Part shown: positions 30,558 to 42,500 of the stretch, in pieces
Position numbering within the stretch: position 1 is the first letter of the stretch
How the letters are laid out: each line of letters starts with the position of its first letter
Source of the DNA: Ctena decussata
Lineage: Eukaryota > Mollusca > Bivalvia > Lucinida > Lucinidae
DNA: 64,000 nt
Assembly (NCBI GenBank): GCA_963989385.1
Contig: OZ022501.1
Coordinates: 24,808,602 to 24,872,601, forward strand
Direction: 5' to 3'
The notes under the pieces: model-generated
Told to the model about the DNA's origin: nothing
Databases searched by the model: none
Seen by the model: only the letters and a program-made list of their open reading frames with translations
Made by a program: the position numbers and the translations under genes

Positions 30558-33500
30558 GTATGTCTGTCATGTCTTGTATTTTAAATTCTCTCATTATTGG
30601 TACATATTTGCCTGTGCATACATTGTAGACCCATAGCTTAATCAGCAGCTGGGGAAGGCCTACAGGTGCATAGCAACCATCCAGCTCCATCTGTCATTTG
30701 CCAAGCAAACTTGGGTTTGCCGATCCCTGCTGTCAAAAATAAACAGTCATTCATTAGTTAAATTTAGACTGATATACTGGTTATTTTTGTTTCAACTGCG
30801 GCCAGCAGAAGGCACAAATAGGTATTACAGTCAACTCTCGATATCTCAAAGTCGAAATTTATCCCAAACTACTGATATCTCAAAGTAAATTTTCTGGTCC
30901 CAGAAAATTTACTTAGAGATATCAGTAGTTTGAGATAAAAGGATTTGAAATGTAAAAGAAAAAAGGAAAATGTATCTAAATCATATGCTGTTATATGAGG
31001 GGGTACCTTGAGATATCAGTGTGTGATATATCAAGAGTTGACTATATACTTTCTCTGTGTCTGTGATGTATACTTTCCACAAGTTTTCTGGTTAAGCACT
31101 GTTTCGTGACAAAGTACAGACAGGCGAGACACTGCCTTCCATGGAATTCTTGTAATTTCAGTGGTTCCTCACAGCTGAGGGAGATGATGATGAATCCCGG
31201 TCAAACATCAGGAAATATCGGGCAGATTACTATTTTGGAAAACAACAATACCAGCTGGCAGTGGACAGCTACAAAGAGGGAATGGGTATGACAAAAATAC
31301 TTTTAGGCAAATGGGTACTCTTTCAATAAAAGTTGTTTTCCATTGCAAAAATGATGAAAAATGTGAAAAGTATACCCATTCACTGTAATATGAGCCGCCA
31401 CACGAGAAAACCAACAATGTGGTTGTGCGCCCAGCGCAGACTCAGATCAGCCTGGGCATCTGCCCAGTCTGATCAGAGTCTTCCCTGTCCGCATGGAGCT
31501 AGCTTAGACTCTTAGCTGCCCTTTAAGCACATAGCCAAAACTCTGCTCAGATTGGACGGATTCCAAGGCCGATCTGAGTCTGCGCTAGACGCAAAACCAC
31601 ATAATGGTTTTTTCGCGTCACGGCTCGTATAGAGCTTTTGTTAATAAAGCTACAGAAAAGATGGAGTCTTGAAAGTATTGCACATAGGGAACCAGCATGT
31701 ATGTTTTTTTTTTTAATGCAGCCTTGATAGACACTGAATATATATACTTTCAGTGTCTATCAAAGCTGCATTGAAAAAAACATACGTGCCGGGTACCTAT
31801 GGGTACAGTACATTCATGAGGGTTTGATCTGCATGGGGGATTACAAAAATTGCTAATCATTAAAATTTAAGCCCTTTAATCAGTAAGGGATCAAGCGATT
31901 TTTACAAAAAATATTGTATTTCAGAATATTTTGGCTTAATTGTTGCAGTTTAAGCTCCAGAACTTGCTAATCTGACACAAAAAATTCAAGCTTTTAATCA
32001 TTAATCACTAGATAAGAATGTCTATAATCACTAATCGCTAAAACCCATCCAGACCCTCATCCATTGTTGTTCTGAGTATAATTCTGAGATAATTTTTTTT
32101 CTTCTTTTTTTTGTTTTATTTCTCAATGACAACATAATTAATTTTTCTCGGCAAGACAGTTCTGTTGAGGGGTCACAATAAAATTTTTATGCAGCCTGCT
32201 ACCCTTTCTTCTCAGGACAATTGCTGTCAAAAATAAAGTCACCTAAAATCTTTCTCATTGTAGCTTATTTGTCCAGCCAGAACAGAGTGATGAGAAAAGA
32301 TATGCTGGAGTCTCTAGCTAGATGTTATGGTTACCTTGGTGACAAAGAACAGGCCTTGAAAATTGTTGGTGAATTGGTATGTATGGTATCAGTATTTCAC
32401 CAGAGAAACTGATTCGCTGAACTCAGAATTTTTATATGCATAAAGTACTGTAAAAATCCTCATGATTCGGGAGGAAATCATAGCAAACTTTGTGATCCTG
32501 ATCAGACTGCTTACAGTTTACATGATGACAGCAAGCAAGTGGATCTAAATCAACAGTATGATTGGGCTGAATTAGGCAATGATTTACAGATTGACACAGC
32601 TTTCAGAGCCCAGGTTTGAGACAGCAGGCAGAGACAGAAAAATCTAAGACATCTCTGAACAGGGATATCTTGTACAGTGCATGAGAAAAAAGTTTATGCA
32701 TAGGTCTTGGAAAACAAACAACTGTCATTTAGGCTTCAGAGACAGAAGAAGATTAATATGTAGGTTTATGATCAGTCTGCTTTGCATTATTACTGAAAGT
32801 TGTAAATAAAATATGCATAATATGGAAATGAATCTGTAAATCTCCACTGTATTTATAATTAAGAAATATATAGAGGATCTTCCATGAGTGCTCATATATT
32901 ATTGAATTTATTAAACGAGTTGAGGGAAAAGATAAGATGTGAGGCTATGCCGAGCATCTTATCAGTTTTCCTCAATGAGTTTAATAAATTCAATACATGA
33001 GCACGAATGCATCATATGACACTAAAATTACATTTTATTAGCAAATTTTGCACTAAATCGTCATGATTTTGCTATAAGAAACGAGATGTTTTTATGGACG
33101 TCAACACATAACGTTACAACGTGATTTGCATATTTAATCCACTAGTTGATTATTGTTTTTAATGCATGGCTTTATTACACTCTCAGTTGCGATGTAATAT
33201 GATAATGCCATTTCCATTAAAAAGCTCGAGCAATTTAGGAAATGGTCTAAACAAGGCACAAGCTTTATCTCAGATCCTTTCCATATTGTACTCTGAATGT
33301 TTACAACATGTCATTTTTTGTATGTAACATGTCATTACGTGTATTTAAACCAAGTGGCTCGTGCAAACAGTGTATACCGAGATTATACTAATTCTAAGAA
33401 TATGTAGCATATATTTTTTAGATGTCGGATGTTTCCACCACAGACAACATGGTGCAGATACTGATGTTGAAACAACAGATTCTCAATATGTTAGGCATGG

Positions 33501-36500
33501 TTCAAGGTAAATTGAAGCCTGCTCTTTTACTTACATGTTGTACTGTTGTCAAGGTCCTGTGTTAGCTTCCTGTGCTTAGATCCGTTTAGATATGTTTTTC
33601 TTTGAATCTGGTCTGTTGGTGCATACTTATAGCTTCAATAGTCTGATGGAGGAATTTGATTGATACATTGGTTTATAGGTATATTGTCAGTGCCAAGTAA
33701 GATTATTGCATGCATTGCAAATGGTGATCACACTCATTTTAAACTGTCAATCATAAGTGCAAGAGAGCTAACATGCACAGGGACTATTAGCAGTATTTCA
33801 TTTTACAACATGTTTACAGAGTATGACTGATTACACTATGTAGCATAGTCAGTTATCAGTTATCTAGTATCATAATACTAGAAACCATACTTCCTTTATT
33901 TAACAAGTTGTTAAAAAGATTATTTTCTGAGGGTCAATTCCCTGATATCTGGAGCAAATCTATAATGATTCCATTATACATTAAGGGTGATATAAATTCT
34001 GTCGATAATTATCAGGGCATTTCATTGCTAGATACCTTTGGTAAAATCTACAGGTCAGTATTGAATAGACATTTGACTTTTTATGTAAATATATATGGAA
34101 AAATTGCTGAATCCCAGTCAGGTTTTAGAGAAGGCTACTCTACCACTGATAATGCTTTTATTTTAATGTCTATCATTCAGAAATATTTATGTAAAAAGAA
34201 GGGCAAGATATATGTTTGCTTGGTAGATTTTCAAACCCCTTTGATAGTGTGCATAGAGATAAATTGTGGCAAATTCTAAGAACTGTTGGTATTAAAGGAA
34301 ATCTGTTTAAAGTTGTGAAAGACATGTACAAGTGGGTTAAGGCTTGGGTTAGAGTAAATAATGACTGTACAGACTATTCTAACTGTCCAGCAGGTATGAA
34401 ACAAGGTTGTTTGCTAAGTCTAGTAATATTCTCCATATTTATCAATGATCTAGCAGAACTTATCCAAAATAGTAATATACTCGAGGACTTAAAAAAGGCC
34501 TCACCCCAAAATTTGATGTATTTTAGTAATTCCAAATTTCAAGTTATTAAACATGACTGGGTTTTATTAGAAATTGTAAAACTAATCAAATTAAAGAAAT
34601 TGCGGGAATCAATGTCATGCGTGACGACCCTTGCACTTAACTGCTCAACGTCACTGCCCCTTAATTCTATTTATAGCTTCTTGATATTACACTCCTTGAA
34701 GTCGATCCCAGCTTTGCCATAAAAGACATCCTACAGAGAAAACGCAAAATTAAAGTCGCCATGACCTCATGTGCTCTCAGATAGCTTAAATTAAAAACTG
34801 GAGCACACAAATTGGGAACTCAAAAAAGTGATTTTCTGTAAAACAACGCAATTTGATGTTTTATACTTCACATGAACAGTATTGGATACAACATCTTACA
34901 GATTTTCTTTCTAACCATCAGTCAACATCAATGGATATTTTGATATCAGCACCAAACGTCTGTTTATCCGCGCAGTAAATGATGTCAACGTTATTGATTC
35001 CATTCTTAACGGACTCTAAATTTCACATTATAACTACACGCGGTTCTAGAGTAGACCATTATGAGCCGTAAAATACTGTTTGAGTAAATTTATTGCTGTC
35101 GGTTTCAAAGTTTGATGCCATGTTTAAAATGCCATTTTGCCTTCTGTGAGCGTTTGTTTACCTAGCTTCCATTCGGTAATCGTTCAACTTTGCGGAAGAC
35201 GGGAACCATGCTATACCCCGATAAGCATTCGGACGGTGCATTATAACCGTTTGGTGAAAATCCCACGTTTTAAGACACCCTTTTATCTTTGTCACGTGTA
35301 TTTATACATCTTAAATTCCATGATTGTACTGATAATTATCTCATGCATTTGATATATGCATGCAATTTTATTTACCATCAGTTGTATTTTAGCTGACAAT
35401 AAAACAAATGCAGCATTTCATTTTTTATCAGGTGAGGCGTTTTTAAAGTCCTCGAGTATATTAAAGGCATTCAATTATTTCCTGATATTATTGAAGTTTT
35501 CCTTTTGTTGTTTGCTGATGATATAGCATTAATATCAGATACTATAGGTGGTTTGCAAAAACAGCTGCAAATATTGTTACAATATTGTCATGATTATAAA
35601 ATGGTTGTGAATGTTAACAAAACAAAAGTTATGGTATTTAGACGTGGTGGCATCATATCTAGAAAAGAACAGTGGTTTTATGATGGTAAACTATTAAAGG
35701 TTGTAAACGGTTTCAATATGTAGAGCTTTTGTTTTCAACTAAAATGTTTTTTTATAGAATGTCTAATGAACTGTCCAGGAAAGAAAAACGGGTTGCATTG
35801 TCAGTTCTTCAATGTTTACAGCAGTATGGTACTTTAAGTAAAACGTTTTTTTTCAAGATTTTTGATACTAAAGTCTGTCCTATGCTCTTATACGGATCGG
35901 AAATGTTGGGTCTAGAACCAAAAGAGGAAGTGAAAAGAGTACAATATTATATATGTAAACATTTTTTTTCGTAAGCTTTAGAGCTGATAATTATGCAGTG
36001 CTTGGGGAGTGTGGTAGATTTCCTTTATACATTGAAACTGCTAAGAGGGCTATTAAGTATTGGAACAAAATATTAAACATGCCAGAGCATAGATATGTAT
36101 ATAAATGTTACAAAATGCTTTATTATTTTGATACTGTGGGACAGCATAATTGGGCAACCGGAATGAAAAATATACTTGACACAAATGGTTATAGCTTTAT
36201 TTTGGAACAACAGAAAATTGCAAATGAGAAAGGTTTCTTGCGGGAATTTGAGCGAAAACTGAGGGACCAGTTTATACAGAAATGGTGGGAGGCAACTGAA
36301 CTTAGTCATAAACTTGTACTATATAAGGGTTATAAAACTAGATTTTAATTTGAAAAGTATCTGGATGTTTTGAAAATATGTAAATTTAGACGTATATTAT
36401 CACCTTTTAGACTATCATGTCATAACTTAGAAACAGACAGGTCGACATAAAGCCATAGATAGGGAACATAGAAAATGTCCTTTTGGTTGTAATAGCATTG

Positions 36501-39500
36501 AAGATGAGTATCATTTTCTAATGGCTTGTGATAAATACCAAGAAATACGAATGAAATATTTGCCAGATAAATATATTAATAATCTAAATTTACACAAATT
36601 TAACATCTTAATGTCAGCTACAAATGAAACACTTATACATTCTTTGTCGATGTATTTGTATTATGCATTTAAGTTAAGACATGATAGCTTAGAATTGGTC
36701 TAATTTATGTGTCCAGTAACTCATACATTTACAGTCACATTGTATATATGTTCTTTGTGTTTTGGGCTGTTGGCCAAAAACATAATAAACTACTTACTTA
36801 CTTACAGTCATACTATGAAAAATGATGTAAAATGAAATATTGGTACAAGTTCCTGTGAACAAGTGACTGATGTTTTGTGAGTTTTGATTCAGACCCCTGT
36901 TGACTCTGCCACAATGATAGTCTGGACCTGGTTATTCAAAGCATTGTTAGCTTAACATAGTGGTTAGTCAACAATTTGCACTGCAAAAGCTCCTCATATT
37001 ATTTTGGCAAAAATGGTAGCTTTTTTGCATACAATATGTTTGAAATATATCTTGTAAACTTATGAAGTCATCAGTTTTGAACAACTGGGCCCAGTTGTTC
37101 AAAGCATCGTTAGCTTAACAAGCTCGTTAAGAGGTCATCTTGTTAAGTTTTTGCAACTTTATAACCAAATACACTGATATTTTTTGTTGAAAATATGTGA
37201 GAAGCTTTTGCATTCTCACATTGTTTTTACAAAAAAATAGTGGCACATTTGAGATATTAACATTTGAAATTTTAAAGACTCGTTAACTAACGATGTCATT
37301 AGTTTTGAACAATTGGGCCCTGGACTCTGAAATTAATCATGCTAGCCAAATTTCATGAAATGATACTGTTCCAGAAATAAATTAACCTTGTTTGTATGAA
37401 TTATAACTGTGATCCTTTGGAGTTTCAGAAACTGTTGACTTAAATAGGGAGCAGTATGGATACCAGCTGGATTTCCTACATTGTCTTTCAGGAATGCAGC
37501 CTCGTTTTCACATATAGCAGTTCTAATGGCAACCGGCTTTTGCTCCAAATGCAATACCTGTGTTTACTTATTTTATATGGAATGGTTCCCGGCTTCATGC
37601 AGCAGTGACATAATTCTTTTATCTTTGGAAATATACATGAGGGGTATTCTTCTGCATAAAATGCAGAAATTAGGAATAAAGAACTGAAATGCAATTATGG
37701 TATCTTACTAAAAGATAATTATCTCTCTCATGCAATATAATTTTTTGACAAAATGTTGTATTTCCTGTATATTTAGTGCAAGAATTTGATGAATAGCTGC
37801 AGAAATTCTAACCCCTAGCACACAAATTATTTCTGATCTGCTTGGCTCAAAAGGTCAGTAGGCGTGTTTTTGGTTGAAACCTGCAGGGGAGATGTAATAG
37901 ACACTAATAGTGGGCGTTTTCTGGGGGTGGAACCATAGGGTTGTCTCAGGTCAGCCTTCAAAATTTGATTGGACATGTGTAGAAATCTGAATGGAAGAAC
38001 CACCTTAAGCAAGATAGTAACTGAAAGCGAGGCATACTTATCAGCAACTAAAGTGTCAAGTTTCTTTTGAGCTAGCTAGTATGTACACTGGAGGGTAGTG
38101 TCTTTTTTGATTGAGTCTATTTAAAGAAAAAAGTGTCAGATTTTTAGTTTTTGACCCCTGAAAAAATTTGTATTCATCAAATTACCACTTTGTGAAGCAC
38201 TTCAAAAAATGAGCTGCAACCAACAAAGTGACTTGTGTGACTAGCAAAGACTCAGATCAGCCTAGGCAACCACCCAGCCTGATCAGAGTCTTTGCTGTCT
38301 GCATGGAGCTAGCCTAGACCAGTAGCTACCCTTTAAGTGCAAGCAAAGACCCTGATCAGACTGGGTGGCTGCCCAGGCTGATCCCAGTCTTGGCGTAGCA
38401 CACATGCCACTTTGTTTTGTCTTATCTTTGCTCAAATATCTTTGTTTGTTTTAGATGAAATTGAAGTGATAAAAGAACTTACTTTGTTTCATCCTTATAA
38501 TGCTCAATTCTGGCTCATGTTGATAACAGCTTACAAACAGCTATTGTGTAGTGAAATTGGCAGACCATATCCTTCTGAGAAGAATGAGAAATATTCTGTA
38601 GACATTGAAAATTTAGATAACTGTAATCAAAGTGTTGATTTAGAAAAAGAAGTGGAAAAGTCCTTGACATTAGATGGGTCGAAGTCACCTGAAGAAGACT
38701 TAGAATCATGGGTGAAATGTTCCAAAAAGTCTGATACTTGCCACTTTAAACATAGCAATGCTGAATTAGAAGCACATGAGAGCATTGGAAGTTGTTTGAA
38801 GAATGATAAAGCTTTAGAGACAGACACTGAAAAGGCACAAAACATGTCCTCTGATACAGTCAAAGAGAAAGAGGCATGTTTGTGTACTGAAGCAATCCAA
38901 GGCAGTGAAAATGCTGGACTAAATACAAATTTCTCAGCCTGTGATAAAACTACCTCAAGTCAGAAAGAAAATGTGAAATACCATGACCAACAGCTTGAAA
39001 GCACTCAGTGCTTTAGTACCATTAGTCACAGGAAAGATACTGAACCACAAAATACGAGTGAGAAAGAACTCAAATCTAACACACCAAACAGTATTCACAG
39101 AACAAACAATAATGGCATTCCATCTCAGCTGATAATATTAACCTTTTGTGTCAGAGCAAGGTTTGTGAGCTTTGTCATTCACATATTTGTTCAGAGTTCA
39201 TGATGATATATGTATATATGGCCATATAAAGCCAGGAGATGATGTACATGTACATAAGCCTAGGCTTACCAGCCAATCTTGATAAAGTGATATATGTATT
39301 CATTGTGACAGTTTATGAATAAAATATTGTTTCAGCAAAAAGAAACAAGGCCCTGATCAGCATGTTTATGCTTAATGCAAACAGAAGATCCTGGTCAGTC
39401 TTTGCATATGCACAGGCTGATCAGAGTCATCTAAGTTTGAAAATGCCATGAGTTTTTTTGCAATTAACTTCCATTACTGCAATTTTGCAGCTAGAAGATG

Positions 39501-42500
39501 GGGTTTCTAACCCCCAGAAAGATCAAAGTATTTTAATCAGCATTGTATAATTCTGCAATAATAAGAGATTTTTCTCCAAGGAAATCCCAAACATCTAGAT
39601 CCATCCATCTTTAATATAAAGACAAACCATTCTCAAAAACCTTGATCTGTCTAACAAGACATTTGGATTTTCAGGACTTTAACAGCAGGATAAACCCCTC
39701 ACCTTTTGGTGTCTTTTACAGGTTATTGTTGAAAGGTGTCCAGGGAACTATAGGTTCCTTTCTGAAGGCTAGAAATCTGGAGCAGTTGTCTCAGGTATGA
39801 AAAACAAACAAAAAAATCAATTACCCTAAATTTGCATAGGATTGACAATCCTATGCAAATTTAGGGTAATTGATTTTTTTTTTTGTTTTTCATCTCTGAC
39901 ACAGTCAGAGATGAACAGCTGGAAAATGAATTTTTCCAGGTCAATAGAAAGCTTAGATGTTTTGAGATTGGTCAAGGGAATTTGGAAAGGACTTGAGAAG
40001 TCAGGAAAACATCTGGGAAATTGAAAATGGCTGAGACGGTCTTTTATAAAATATCCCTGAAGGGAAAAGGAGGCAGTATTAGGAAAGGTAGTCTACACTG
40101 CTCATTTGGGGTTACTTTAAAAAGAGAATTTGCTCTCAGGGGGAGCATATTCTTTTCTTTAAGAGTAACCACCAGTTTTCAGGTGATACCTTTAAAGAAT
40201 ATACTCAGTTTTGGATCTGTAACAGACTATGGAAAATGTCAGGGAAAATAGCAGCAAAAAGTCAGGGAATTTTGAAGTGAAGGCGAGTGGCAACACTGAA
40301 TTATAGATATACTCACCTAAGATTTGTCAGATCATTGGGGTCATGAAGGCTGAAAAGAATTTTCTCACATTTTGCTTCGTGACCTGTGGCTCATCTGTCT
40401 GCATCATTATCCATATTCCCATAAAGTTTTTTGTTCATCCAAGATAGGCTTCCATTTCATAGCAGAAGCCAATTTTTTATCTTTCATTGCGACTTTTTGC
40501 TTCCATTAGCAGCAGAATATATAGAACTTTTGACCAGTATTTTCATTTTAGATGAAGAAAATTGGCATTATTATGATGACGTTTGATAGCTGATCATAGG
40601 TTTTTTATTTCTATAAGTTTTGATATTAACACTAAAACCTGTAATGCAACCCTGCCAGCAAGTCGAGGCTCACAACATCAAAAGATGCTGAGCTGCATTT
40701 TCTTTTTGTTTTCTGTATGAAAAATAGTCAACAGATTGTGTTTTCTGCTGTTTTCAAGATGCATAAATACACCAAACTGCTCAAAATTCATGCCAGATCA
40801 CGAGTTACAATAAAAAGTTGTAATTTTCTTGTTTTGAAGCTTATTGTGAGGCTATAAGTTCACTAGATATTGGAGAAAAGAAATCCATCATAAGCCATTC
40901 CCTGTGGGATAGGTAAATCACTTTAGGGCAGTGCTCCATATATGAGGAGTATTTGTGGATAATTCTAAGATAATTTTTCTTATTTGTGAATGAAAACATG
41001 TTCTGATCCCTCATCAGAACTGTCTTTGTGAGCCAAGAGGGGTCAAAACAGATGTTTTTATGGAGAAATATGGAAATAAACTCTAAATTATCAGTGTTAC
41101 GTCTTCACTGGAGCAGTGTCTGAGGGTCAGTATTTCAGTCAAGGACTTGGCAAGCCCTGTCCCTGGTTGAAATTCCAACCCCTCAGGGAAAATTTCCCTA
41201 TTTTTCATGGTCACTCATGATGGGTTCTTACAGCTGTTACATATTGTAGATAGATGGCATAAGGCTGGTCTATATATTTTAATTTTTTGTTGCATTATAG
41301 ATTGATAAGGAGATAGAATCACTGGGTTTAGATGATTCAGTTGTCCAGGCAGCCACTGAGGTAAGACTAGAATGATTCTACTAGTAGTTCTAACTGTTTC
41401 AGCTTAGTTGCACATCAGTCCTTTACAAATGACTACTGTATTTACCGTATTTGGTTATAATTCCAACTCAACTTCCTAATACTAATTTAGTGCAATTTTA
41501 TTGGTCAAGAGCAAACATGAACCGGCGTTTATACTTCGATAAACTCCATGAGCCAGAAATCTGGAACTACTTGGAACTATTTTCTTGGCAGCGATTTCTA
41601 AGATACTCACTATAGCTGACAATGTTGAGAAAAAGATGGCCTAGTTGGAATTATAAGAAATGAATTTTATTTTTGTGGATTTTATCGATGTGTAAACGCC
41701 GGCGAATCACTCACAAACCGAATAAAGCCCTATTTTTGTGGATTTTATTTGTAAACGCCGGCGAATCACTCACAAACTTAACATAAAGCCCTTCGGGCTT
41801 TATTCGGTTTATGAGTGATTCGCCGGCGTTTACACATCAATAAAATCCACAAAAATAAAATTCATTCCTATAATAAGACAGGGTTTTCTCAACCAAAATT
41901 ACTCAAAACATGTAGATCAGTCCTGTGTAATTCAGCTATGGGTTTTCTGATCTAAATCAGTCCCAAAACAAATCTAGACTTTTGGGGTTGTTTTGAAAAG
42001 CTAAAAAAAAACTCCTGTTCATTTAGCTGAATAAATTTACCCACCCTCTGTCCAAAGTAAAAGTGGTCAATGTACCAAAATCAAAAGTCTGAACTCATAA
42101 ATCAAAAACACATTGATAAACCCAAAATCTTTAGACCTCTTTTCAGAGGTGCGATCAGTCCTCAAGGCTCTACAACTTCCGTCATCCTCAGCTCAGCTGA
42201 GCATGAAATTTCAATCCTATGCATTTGATCCAGCATTTGCTGTTCACATAGTTTCTCTTATTTGAACACACAAAAGAAGCCTTGTATTTGAATTCTAGTT
42301 GACGTTAAAATTTGAGCATAATCTCAGTTGAGCATGGAAAGAGCTTTATATGATCTTGGGTCCAGATGCTGGCAAGTAGTTAGCATCACTGCATATTATA
42401 ATACACCCTCCATGTCAGTGTATCTGAGGGAATTGACAGTGAAGTTGTAAGTTTGGTAAGTTATGGTAACTGAAAGCCTGACCAGTGCTCCAGATAAGAA

